Shown here in pieces: positions 1 to 5,499 of a stretch of DNA of 5,662 nt (position 1 is its first letter; the number at the start of each line of letters is the position of its first letter). Source of the DNA: an uncultured Curtobacterium sp. (GTDB lineage Bacteria; Actinomycetota; Actinomycetes; Actinomycetales; Microbacteriaceae); contig CAJYIG010000205.1 in NCBI GenBank assembly GCA_913774725.1, forward strand, positions 1-5,662. Reading direction: 5' to 3'. The translations under genes and the position numbers were made by a program. Under the pieces are notes generated by a model. That model was not told where the DNA came from and made no database searches. It saw nothing but the letters and a program-made list of their open reading frames with translations.

Positions 1-404
1 ACCCGAACCCCGGCGAGACCGACCCCGGGTTCACAGCACCCGAGCCCGAGCAGCCGGTCGAGGACGTCACGGCCGATCCCGTGTCCGACCGGGTCCCGCC
101 GGTCGACAACGGCTTCAGCGCACCGTCCACGCCGGGCTTCGGCTCACTCGACGTGCAGGTCGACCTCGTGTCGCCGATCGCCGTGAAGCTGCGGTTCAGC
201 GACCCGAAGGTCACCGGGTACTCCGGGTCCTACGACGCCCTGGTGTTCGTGGACGGGAAGTTCAAGGACGGCCACCGCGTCACGAGCGGCTCCACGACCG
301 AGTTCTTCTACGGCCTCGGATCGGGTGACCACACGTTCGAGTTCAAGGTCCGCGGTCCCGGTGGACTGACGCTGATCAAGACCATGACCGTGCACGTGGA
401 CTAG
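1..404 (+). CDS. C-terminal part of a possible extracytoplasmic protein with an Ig/FN3-like beta domain (5' end outside window)
   Basis: The frame is open from base 3 to a TAG stop at 402-404, giving 133 visible residues; the true start lies upstream of the window. A GTG at 81 could be read as a start, but the residues before it (proline, glutamate and aspartate rich) continue the same composition and there is no good ribosome binding site, so I treat it as internal. Residues 1 to about 45 form a low-complexity Pro/Glu/Asp/Val linker. Residues 47-133 alternate hydrophobic and polar residues as in a beta sandwich. The pattern GSGDHTFEFKVRGPGG near the end resembles the last strands of bacterial Ig-like or fibronectin type III domains. 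The linker-plus-beta-domain layout suggests a secreted or cell-surface protein, but the N-terminus that would show a signal peptide is missing. Specific function is unknown. A strong hairpin follows 20 bases after the stop. Confidence 0.75.
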   Translation, partial: PNPGETDPGFTAPEPEQPVEDVTADPVSDRVPPVDNGFSAPSTPGFGSLDVQVDLVSPIAVKLRFSDPKVTGYSGSYDALVFVDGKFKDGHRVTSGSTTEFFYGLGSGDHTFEFKVRGPGGLTLIKTMTVHVD

Positions 405-423
405 TCGCACGGAGCACGACCTG

Positions 424-459
424 CGCCGGGGCGGGGACCGACCGGTCCTCGCCCCGGCG
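424..459. terminator. Bidirectional hairpin terminator between convergent genes
   Basis: Arms 424-433 (CGCCGGGGCG) and 450-459 are perfect inverted complements. The stem continues inward through 434-439/444-449 with one G-T wobble, giving about 16 pairs around the 4-base loop GACC. It lies between the stop of the plus-strand edge gene (404) and the stop of the minus-strand small acidic gene (463), so it can serve both. There is no T-tract on either side, which is common for terminators in high-GC actinobacteria. The hairpin is directly visible; termination is inferred. Confidence 0.75.
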
Positions 460-462
460 TCG

Positions 463-801
463 TCATGCCCGGCGGTCGTCCTCCGACTGCCACGGCAGGT
501 GCAGGTCGCCCGGTTCGGGCTCGACGTCACCCGCGTCGTCGGCACCGCCGGTACCGGGGGCTGCGACCACCCTCGACGGGTCGATGCCGTCCGCCTCCAT
601 GTCCGCGTCGTCGCGCTGCTGGGTCTGCGACGCGACCGTCTCCCGCTCGCTCGACGGGCTGTAGGACGTGTCGGCGGCGCGCTGCTCGCGCTCCGTCACA
701 CCGTCGACGTCGTCGCTGTGCGCCGCGTCGCGCAGGTCGTCGCTCCGGGCGCGGTCGTCGGACTCGTCCGGACCGGGCACGTTCGGGATGCTGTCGCTCA
801 T
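463..801 (-). CDS. Small acidic, probably disordered hypothetical protein
   Basis: The protein is 112 residues when started at the ATG at 799-801 (MSDSIPNVPGPDESDD...), with a TGA stop at 463-465. An in-frame GTG three codons upstream (808-810) has AGGGGA 11 bases before it, so a 115-residue form is possible; neither start has an ideally spaced ribosome binding site. The protein is dominated by Asp, Glu, Ser, Arg, Ala and Gln, with almost no aromatic residues and no hydrophobic segment. It therefore looks cytoplasmic and intrinsically disordered. A Pro/Gly/acid-rich C-terminal part (residues about 75-105, with VVAAPGTGG and GDLHLPW) is the likeliest conserved piece. The overlapping plus-strand frames are Arg/Pro-rich and look like shadows. 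It is divergent from the lipoprotein gene and shares its upstream region. I recognise no family and assign no function. Confidence 0.72.
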   Translation of the reverse strand: MSDSIPNVPGPDESDDRARSDDLRDAAHSDDVDGVTEREQRAADTSYSPSSERETVASQTQQRDDADMEADGIDPSRVVAAPGTGGADDAGDVEPEPGDLHLPWQSEDDRRA

Positions 802-831
802 GCCCCGCACAGTAGGCCGCGTCCCCTGGTA

Positions 832-863
832 CCGGTTCGGTCACGACGGTCGTGATCCGGTTC
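832..863. promoter_or_regulatory. Palindrome flanked by direct repeats in a divergent intergenic region (candidate operator)
   Basis: TCACGAC at 841-847 and GTCGTGA at 849-855 form a perfect 7-bp inverted repeat around a single G. It is flanked by two exact copies of CCGGTTC (832-838 and 857-863), 25 bases apart. The element sits midway between the starts of the minus-strand acidic gene and the plus-strand lipoprotein gene, where an operator for a dimeric regulator would be expected. A possible -10 for the lipoprotein gene is TACGGT at 873-878 (TAnnnT type), without a convincing -35. The symmetry is seen; regulation is inferred. Confidence 0.4.
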
Positions 864-888
864 CCGCTCGGGTACGGTCGTCCCGACG

Positions 889-895
889 AAGGGGG
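889..895 (+). promoter_or_regulatory. Ribosome binding site deciding the lipoprotein start
   Basis: AAGGGGG lies six bases before the ATG at 902. This selects that ATG over upstream in-frame starts, which would run through the divergent promoter region and antisense to the small acidic gene. Confidence 0.8.
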
Positions 896-901
896 CTGAG
901 G

Positions 902-1765
902 ATGGGTCGGACGAGGGCACGCGCTGCGGTGGTCGTCGCGCTGGTGGGGACGAGCGCACTGCTGCTGACGGGTTGTTCGCTGTTCGGCGACGATGCCCCG
1001 CTGCCGAAGCCGACCGGGCACGCCGCGCCGAGCGCCTCCGCCACCCAGGGCCCCGTCGACGGGTCGGGCACCATGGGCGACACCGCGCAGCCCGTCGCGG
1101 CGCCGCAGGCGGTGCCGGCCGGCACGGTCGTCGCGGAGACGGACGCGGTGTCGAAGTCCGGCGACACGTCGATCCACGTCCGGGTCGTCGCGAACGACCA
1201 CGGCACCTTCGACGCGCAGCTGTCGGGCTACCGCACCACGCAGCCGCAGCCGATGTCGGTGGAGTTCCGGCGCACGGCGCAGTTCGGGGACGGCTACGAC
1301 GGCCGAGCCGTGGCCACGACCAGGTGGGACGCGCAGGCGCAGCCCCCGGGCACCGTCAGTCTGTCCGACGCGGGAGCGGATCCGGACTGGCTGCGCACCG
1401 TGGTCCTCGTGCCGGTCCAGTCCGACGGCGACGACGACGACCGTCCGTGGGTCCAGAAGGTGCTGGCGATCGGGACGCTCTCCTGGTCGATCCCCGATCC
1501 CGAACCCGACCTGCACGTCACGCTCAGCGCGGCCCGGCCGGGTGCGTACGGGTACGCGTTCGACGCCGACGACCAGACCCTCCGTGGGACGACCGGCACC
1601 CCGGTCGCCTACCGGGTCAACGAGGGTGACGACCAGACGACGATCGCGGAGCGCTTCGGCATCACGGTCGAACAGCTGCAGTGGCTGAACCCGCAGATGC
1701 CGACCTCCGGCAAGGACTGGGTCCTCGCCGGGTCCTGGCTGAACCTCGACCCGGCCACGCGCTGA
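902..1765 (+). CDS. LysM-domain lipoprotein
   Basis: The protein has 287 residues, from ATG at 902 to TGA at 1763-1765. The N-terminus is a lipoprotein signal: basic residues (GRTRAR), a hydrophobic stretch (residues about 8-22), and a lipobox Leu22-Thr23-Gly24-Cys25. Cys25 should be lipidated and anchored on the outer face of the cytoplasmic membrane. Residues 29-75 are a Pro/Ala/Gly/Ser-rich linker typical of wall-spanning lipoproteins. Residues about 75-232 form an unrecognised domain with a beta-rich look and an acidic DGDDDDR loop. Residues about 237-284 match a LysM peptidoglycan-binding module: YRVNEGDDQTTIAERFG, then a variable helix and QLQWLNPQ, then a final Leu-rich strand. The usual GDT is GDD here, with an apparent one-residue insertion. 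The likely role is binding peptidoglycan while tethered to the membrane; no catalytic domain is visible. It is transcribed away from the acidic gene and is 65 bases upstream of RNase HI. Family assignment is firm for LysM and lipobox; the middle domain is unknown. Confidence 0.9.
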   Translation: MGRTRARAAVVVALVGTSALLLTGCSLFGDDAPLPKPTGHAAPSASATQGPVDGSGTMGDTAQPVAAPQAVPAGTVVAETDAVSKSGDTSIHVRVVANDHGTFDAQLSGYRTTQPQPMSVEFRRTAQFGDGYDGRAVATTRWDAQAQPPGTVSLSDAGADPDWLRTVVLVPVQSDGDDDDRPWVQKVLAIGTLSWSIPDPEPDLHVTLSAARPGAYGYAFDADDQTLRGTTGTPVAYRVNEGDDQTTIAERFGITVEQLQWLNPQMPTSGKDWVLAGSWLNLDPATR

Positions 1766-1817
1766 CCTCGGGGCGGTCTGCCGGTCGGTTACGCTCGACC
1801 AGCACCCCGCACCACCC

Positions 1818-1823
1818 AGGAGG
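1818..1823 (+). promoter_or_regulatory. Ribosome binding site supporting the GTG start of RNase HI
   Basis: A perfect AGGAGG lies seven bases before GTG 1831. It makes that GTG the clear start even though the frame stays open further upstream into the lipoprotein gene. A TAnnnT box (TACGCT, 1790-1795) in the short intergenic stretch could be a -10, but no matching -35 at normal spacing is seen. Confidence 0.85.
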
Positions 1824-1830
1824 CCACATC

Positions 1831-2352
1831 GTGACCATCGTCGCCGCCGCAGACGGCTCCGCACTCGGCAACCCCGGCCCCGCAGGCTGGGCGTGGTACG
1901 TCGACGACGACCGATGGGCTGCCGGCGGGTGGCCCCGGGCGACGAACAACATCGGAGAGCTCACAGCCGTGCTGCAGCTGCTCCGCGCGACGAAGGACAC
2001 CGGCGAACCGCTCCACATCCTGTGCGACAGCCAGTACGCCATCAAGGCCTGCACCGAGTGGCTGGCCGGCTGGAAGCGCAAGGGCTGGCGGAAGGCCGAC
2101 GGCAAGCCCGTGCTGAACGTCGAGATCATCAAGGAGCTCGACGCCGAGCTGCAGGGGCGCGCGGTCACGTTCGAGTGGGTCCGCGGGCACGTCGGTCACG
2201 AGATGAACGAGGCCGCGGACGTCCGGGCGCGGGGTGCAGCGACGGCCTACCAGAACCGCACCGAGGTCCCGACGGGCCCGGGTTGGCCGGACACCGTCGT
2301 CCCGCCCGCTCCGCAGCCCGCCCAGGTCGAGCCACCCGCGACCCTGTTCTGA
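1831..2352 (+). CDS. rnhA: Ribonuclease HI
   Basis: The protein has 173 residues and starts at GTG with an excellent ribosome binding site. RNase HI cuts the RNA strand of RNA:DNA hybrids in the cytoplasm, removing R-loops and primer remnants, with two metal ions. The four catalytic carboxylates are all present: Asp8 (AADGSALGNPGPAGWAW), Glu43 (TNNIGELTAV), Asp66 (ILCDSQYAIKAC) and Asp130 (HVGHEMNEAADVRARGAA). The catalytic-loop histidine corresponds to His120, equivalent to E. coli His124. The basic protrusion that grips substrate in the E. coli enzyme is present at residues 77-93 (WLAGWKRKGWRKADGKP). The core ends near residue 140. A Pro-rich tail follows (about 33 residues), ending in ATLF, so the protein is somewhat longer than the 155-residue E. 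coli enzyme. It follows the lipoprotein on the same strand with a 65-base gap and converges with the DUF6458-type gene. It looks intact and functional. Confidence 0.96.
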   Translation: MTIVAAADGSALGNPGPAGWAWYVDDDRWAAGGWPRATNNIGELTAVLQLLRATKDTGEPLHILCDSQYAIKACTEWLAGWKRKGWRKADGKPVLNVEIIKELDAELQGRAVTFEWVRGHVGHEMNEAADVRARGAATAYQNRTEVPTGPGWPDTVVPPAPQPAQVEPPATLF

Positions 2353-2363
2353 CGAGCCGGACG

Positions 2364-2405
2364 ACCGGCGGAACGGCACCGGCGGAACGGCATCGGCCCA
2401 ACGGC
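2364..2405. repeat. 14-base tandem repeat, two perfect copies plus one degenerate copy
   Basis: ACCGGCGGAACGGC occurs exactly at 2364-2377 and 2378-2391. It is followed by a third unit at 2392-2405 matching 11 of 14 bases. A partial echo (GACCGGCGG) follows at about 2409-2417. It begins 12 bases after the RNase HI stop. The 14-base period is not a multiple of three, which agrees with non-coding DNA. Function is unknown; a slippage-generated array is the simplest reading. Confidence 0.85.
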
Positions 2406-2423
2406 AGAGACCGGCGGCACGAT

Positions 2424-2458
2424 GACGGGCCCGGGCGATGACTCCGCCCGGGCCCGTC
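2424..2458. terminator. Strong bidirectional terminator hairpin
   Basis: ACGGGCCCGGGCG (2425-2437) pairs perfectly with 2445-2457. The pair G2424-C2458 extends the stem to 14 bp, with the 7-base loop ATGACTC. It lies between the stops of RNase HI (2352, plus) and the DUF6458-type gene (2471, minus), which is the expected place for a shared terminator. There is no strong T-tract. The stem is seen; termination is inferred. Confidence 0.8.
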
Positions 2459-2470
2459 GTGGTCGTCCGC

Positions 2471-2722
2471 TCAGTAGGTGCCGTCGCGGCGGTCCTGCCG
2501 CGTGATCTGCTCGCCCGACGCCGGGTCGACGCCCGACCGTGTGGTGGTCGTGGTCCGACGCCCGCCGAACCCGACCGCCAGGCTGATGATGAGCAGCACG
2601 ACGCCGGCGGCCATCAGGATGTAGCCGATCAGGCGCAGGTCGATGCCCGCGACCTGGTAGTCGACCGCGAAGGCGATGATCGCTCCGATGACGATCAGGG
2701 CGATGCTCGATCCGATGCGCAT
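2471..2722 (-). CDS. DUF6458-type small membrane protein
   Basis: The protein has 83 residues, from ATG at 2720-2722 to TGA at 2471-2473, with ribosome binding site GGAAGGA six bases upstream. It has two hydrophobic segments, residues about 5-20 (SSIALIVIGAIIAFAV) and about 31-52 (LIGYILMAAGVVLLIISLAV), joined by a short polar loop (DYQVAGIDLR). It should be a two-helix inner-membrane hairpin. The tail from residue 53 is Arg/Thr-rich and polar, including five threonines in a row. The MRIGSS opening, the V-x-G-I/V-D-L loop and the GYILM-AG segment match my memory of the DUF6458 family of actinobacterial small membrane proteins, whose function is unknown. It lies 154 bases downstream of the helicase on the same strand, with a duplicated 45-base unit between them, so it may have its own promoter. 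The open frame continues upstream of the ATG, but the family N-terminus and ribosome binding site fix the start here. Confidence 0.88.
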   Translation of the reverse strand: MRIGSSIALIVIGAIIAFAVDYQVAGIDLRLIGYILMAAGVVLLIISLAVGFGGRRTTTTTRSGVDPASGEQITRQDRRDGTY

Positions 2723-2728
2723 GACGGG

Positions 2729-2735
2729 TCCTTCC
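2729..2735 (-). promoter_or_regulatory. Ribosome binding site of the DUF6458-type gene
   Basis: On the minus strand GGAAGGA lies six bases before the ATG. It rules out upstream in-frame starts that would translate the 45-base repeat. A GC-rich inverted repeat, GCCCCG/CGGGGC (2742-2747 and 2759-2764, 11-base loop), lies a few bases further upstream in the likely leader. Confidence 0.8.
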
Positions 2736-2784
2736 GTGGGCGCCCCGTCCCGGGTGTCCGGGGCTGGCGTCGAAGGTACCCGGA

Positions 2785-2874
2785 CCGCGGCCGACACGTT
2801 CCGCGCGACCGCAGACCGCGGTTCGACGTCCGCGGCCGACACGTTCCGCACGACCGCAGACCGAAGGGCGACGT
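2785..2874. repeat. 45-base tandem duplication between helicase and DUF6458-type gene
   Basis: The 34-base segment at 2785-2818 recurs at 2830-2863 with a single difference (G to A, at 2805 versus 2850). The full units 2785-2829 and 2830-2874 follow each other with a 45-base period, and the last 11-12 bases of each are more diverged. Each copy carries CCGCGGCCGACACGTTCCGC. The second unit ends two bases before the helicase stop codon (2877-2879). CCGCGG at 2816-2821 and 2830-2835 can also pair as a 6-bp hairpin at the unit junction. On the minus strand the duplicated core reads GGAACGTGTCGGCCGCGG. It lies in the leader of the DUF6458-type gene, with TACCTT (TAnnnT) just downstream of the proximal copy as a possible -10. 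Role unknown. Confidence 0.9.
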
Positions 2875-2876
2875 CC

Positions 2877-5453
2877 TCAGTCGACGTCGACCTCGGCCCA
2901 CCCGTCGAACCTTCCGATCTCGGTGACGCGCACGACCGCTTCCCCCGCCTCGTCCGACGCGTCGAGGTCGATCGTCGCCGAGAACCCGAAGTCCTTGTCG
3001 CCCTCCGGGTCGGCGAAGATCTGCCGCGCCCGCCAGGTGCGACCCGGCCCGTGCTCGTCCAGCACCAGGTACGCCATCGACCGCGCATCTCCGTCGGTCC
3101 CGATGGCGTCGTGCTCCTCGTAGTACTCCTCGAGCACGGTGTCCCAGGCGGACCGGTCGAACCCGCTGGTCGCGTCGAGTTCCCCCAGTCCGGTCGGGTC
3201 GTCCGCGGCCGCGAGCAGCACCCGCTGGAACAGGGCGTTCCGCACGAGCACCCGGAACGCCCGCGGGTTGCCGGTGAGCCGGGCGGGCTGCGGCGGCGCG
3301 ATCTCGCCAGCGGAGGAGGACACTGCTTCGGCGGCGGCCTCCTCGACGGAGCCGTTGACCAGCGCCTCCCACTCGTCGACGAGCGAGGAGTCCGTCTGCC
3401 GCACGACCTCGCCGAGCCACTCGATCAGGTCGTCGAGCTCGGGGGTCCGCTGCTCCTCGGAGATGGTCTGCCGCATCGTCCGGTAGGCGTCGGACAGGTA
3501 GCGGAGCACGAGTCCCTCGGAGCGGGTGAGCTGGTAGAAGCGCACGAAGTCGCCGAAGGTCATCGCCCGCTCGTACACGTCGCGGACCACGGCCTTGGGT
3601 GACAGCGTGAAGTCGAGCACCCACGGCTGCTGCGCCGCGTAGGCCTCGTACGCGGCGGTGAGCAGCTCGTCGAGCGGCTTGGGCCAGGTCACCGCCTCGA
3701 GCAGCTCCATCCGCTCCTCGTACTCGATCCCCTCGCGCTTCATGCGGGCCACCTCTTCGCCGCGCTCCTTGAACTGCTGCTGCGCGAGGATCGCCCGGGG
3801 ATCGTCCAGGGTCGCCTCGACGATCGACACCATGTCCAGCGCGTAGGTGGGCGACGACGGGTCGAGCAGCTCGAACGCGGCGAGCGCGAACGGCGACAGC
3901 GGCTGGTTGAGCGCGAAGTTCACGGGCAGGTCGACGGTCATCCGGTACTGCCCGTCGACCCGCTCGATCACCCGGGCGTTGATCAGTGTGCGGGCGATCG
4001 ACAGGGCACGCCGGGCCATCGCGAGCTGCCGGGACCGCGGCTCGTGGTTCTCGAACACGAGCGACCTGACGTCGGCGAAGGCGTCTCCCCCGCGGGCGAC
4101 GACGGCGAGCACCATCGCGTGCGTGATCCGCATCCGCGACACCATCGGCTCGGGCTCGGCGGCGATGAGACGGTCGAACGACGCCGGGCCCCACGAGACG
4201 AACCCCTCGGGCGCCTTCTTCTTCTTGACCTTGTTCTTCTTCTTCGGGTCGTCTCCGGCCTTGGCGACGGCTCGGGCGTTCTCGATCTCGTGCTCCGGCG
4301 CCTCGGCGACGACGTCACCCTCGGTGTCGTAGCCGGCACGTCCGGCGCGGCCGGCGATCTGGTGGAACTCGCGAGCGGACAGCTGCCGCATCCGGGAACC
4401 GTCGAACTTCGTCAGGCCGGTCAGCAGCACGGACCGGATCGGCACGTTGATCCCGACCCCCAGGGTGTCGGTGCCGCAGATCACCGGCAGCAGCCCGCGC
4501 TGGGCGAGCTGCTCGACGAGCCGCCGGTACTTCGGCAGCATGCCGGCGTGGTGCACACCGATGCCCGCCCGGATCAGCCGCGACAGGGTCTGCCCGAACC
4601 CGGCACTGAACCGGAACCCGGCGATCGCGGCGGCGATCTCGTCCCGCCGCTCGCGCGACGCCACCTTCACGGACATGAGCGCCTGCGCCCGCTCGAGCGC
4701 CGCGGCCTGGGCGAAGTGCACGATGTAGACCGGTGCCTTGCCTTCCTCGAGCAGCCGCTCGACGGTCTCCTGCACCGGGGTCAGCACGTACTCGTACGAC
4801 AGCGGCACCGGCCGCGAGACACCGGTGACGCGGGCGGTCGGGCGCCCGGTCCGGCGGGACAGGTCGTCGGCGATGGTCGTGACGTCGCCGAGGGTCGCGG
4901 ACATGAGCAGGAACTGCGCGCGCTCGAGCACGAGCAGCGGGACCTGCCACGCCCACCCGCGGTCGGGGTCGCCGTAGAAGTGGAACTCGTCCATCACGAC
5001 GACGTCCACCTCGGCGTCGGCGCCCTGCCGCAGCGCGGTGTTCGCCAGGATCTCCGCCGTGCAGCAGATGATCGGTGCGTCGGCGTTCACGCTCGAGTCG
5101 CCGGTCACCATGCCGACGTTCTGCGCGCCGAACAGGTCGACGAGCTGGAAGAACTTCTCGGAGACGAGCGCCTTGATCGGCGCCGTGTACCAGCTCCGCT
5201 TCCCCTCGGCGAGCGCCGCGAAGTGTGCGCCGGCCGCGACGAGGGACTTGCCGGTCCCGGTCGGTGTGCTCAGCACGACGTTCGCGCCGGACACGAGCTC
5301 GATCAGTGCTTCGTCCTGCGCCGGGTAGAGCGGCCGTCCGCCGGCCTCGGCCCAGTCGGCGAAGGCCTGGTAGACCGCGTCCGGGTCGACGACGCCGTCG
5401 ACCGCCGCCGGCAGGGCGGCGAGGAGCGGCGGGATGGTGGTGACGTCGGTCAT
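2877..5453 (-). CDS. Ski2-like DExH-box helicase with DUF3516-type C-terminal region
   Basis: The protein has 858 residues; ATG at 5451-5453 is preceded by GGGAGGA seven bases upstream. It is a superfamily 2 ATP-dependent helicase, most likely acting on RNA in the cytoplasm. RecA domain 1 shows motif I STPTGTGKS (62-70), motif Ia YTAPIKALVSEK (89-100), GMVTGD (114-119), CTAEIL (131-136), motif II DEFH (155-158) and motif III SAT (185-187). Domain 2 shows HHAGMLP (301-307), motif V ICGTDTLGVGINVP (325-338) and motif VI QIAGRAGRAG (365-374). The HHAGM and GRAGRAG signatures place it near Ski2/HelY enzymes. After a lysine-rich tract (404-413) comes a mostly helical region to the C-terminus, with HxMVLAVVARGGDAF, LSPFALAAFELLDPSSP and FGDFVRFYQLTRSEGLVLRYLSDAYR. 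This fits what I recall of DUF3516 (actinobacterial helicases, role undefined). All ATPase motifs look intact, so it should be active. Substrate is unknown. No upstream operon partner is visible in the window; the DUF6458-type gene follows after 154 bases. Confidence 0.93.
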   Translation of the reverse strand: MTDVTTIPPLLAALPAAVDGVVDPDAVYQAFADWAEAGGRPLYPAQDEALIELVSGANVVLSTPTGTGKSLVAAGAHFAALAEGKRSWYTAPIKALVSEKFFQLVDLFGAQNVGMVTGDSSVNADAPIICCTAEILANTALRQGADAEVDVVVMDEFHFYGDPDRGWAWQVPLLVLERAQFLLMSATLGDVTTIADDLSRRTGRPTARVTGVSRPVPLSYEYVLTPVQETVERLLEEGKAPVYIVHFAQAAALERAQALMSVKVASRERRDEIAAAIAGFRFSAGFGQTLSRLIRAGIGVHHAGMLPKYRRLVEQLAQRGLLPVICGTDTLGVGINVPIRSVLLTGLTKFDGSRMRQLSAREFHQIAGRAGRAGYDTEGDVVAEAPEHEIENARAVAKAGDDPKKKNKVKKKKAPEGFVSWGPASFDRLIAAEPEPMVSRMRITHAMVLAVVARGGDAFADVRSLVFENHEPRSRQLAMARRALSIARTLINARVIERVDGQYRMTVDLPVNFALNQPLSPFALAAFELLDPSSPTYALDMVSIVEATLDDPRAILAQQQFKERGEEVARMKREGIEYEERMELLEAVTWPKPLDELLTAAYEAYAAQQPWVLDFTLSPKAVVRDVYERAMTFGDFVRFYQLTRSEGLVLRYLSDAYRTMRQTISEEQRTPELDDLIEWLGEVVRQTDSSLVDEWEALVNGSVEEAAAEAVSSSAGEIAPPQPARLTGNPRAFRVLVRNALFQRVLLAAADDPTGLGELDATSGFDRSAWDTVLEEYYEEHDAIGTDGDARSMAYLVLDEHGPGRTWRARQIFADPEGDKDFGFSATIDLDASDEAGEAVVRVTEIGRFDGWAEVDVD

Positions 5454-5460
5454 GCGTCCA

Positions 5461-5488
5461 TCCTCCCAGGTGGGTGGTGACCGGGAGG
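5461..5488 (-). promoter_or_regulatory. Hairpin in the helicase leader covering its ribosome binding site
   Basis: Read on the minus strand, CCUCCCGG (5488-5481) can pair with CC-U-GGGAGG (5470-5462). This forms an 8-bp all-GC stem with one bulged U and the 10-base loop UCACCACCCA. The 3' arm contains the GGGAGG of the helicase ribosome binding site (GGGAGGA, 5467-5461), so the folded form would hide it. A second CCUCCCGG copy (5510-5503) lies 22 bases upstream and could compete for the same partner. The pairing is visible; translational control is inference. Confidence 0.45.
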
Positions 5489-5499
5489 CGGAGGGACGA

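Noticed and set aside
668..901. N-terminal extension of the lipoprotein frame by 78 codons
   Set aside because: It would bury the signal peptide and lipobox inside the protein and overlaps the divergent acidic gene; the ATG at 902 has AAGGGGG at ideal spacing.
527..1864. Long minus-strand open frame (445 codons) opposite the lipoprotein and running into the acidic gene
   Set aside because: Arg/Gly/Pro-rich shadow composition, no ribosome binding site, and it overlaps two better-supported genes in other frames.
2785..2874. CRISPR or attachment-site interpretation of the repeated 34-base core
   Set aside because: Only two copies with an 11-base separator, too few and too closely spaced for CRISPR, and no integrase, cas gene or tRNA is nearby.
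2438..2926. Plus-strand open frame of 162 codons over the DUF6458-type gene and the 45-base repeat
   Set aside because: Asp/Arg-rich shadow composition starting inside the terminator hairpin; the opposite strand encodes a clear two-helix membrane protein with a ribosome binding site.
1831..5453. RNase HI, DUF6458-type protein and helicase as a single RNA-processing or defence system
   Set aside because: RNase HI is convergent with the other two and separated by a strong bidirectional terminator; all are of types usual in actinobacterial chromosomes, so proximity alone does not support a joint system.
4044..5480. Long plus-strand open frame (478 codons) antisense to the helicase
   Set aside because: Composition is His/Arg/Gly/Asp-rich and repetitive as expected for the antisense shadow of a high-GC gene; no family motif. 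The minus strand has all helicase motifs in order.
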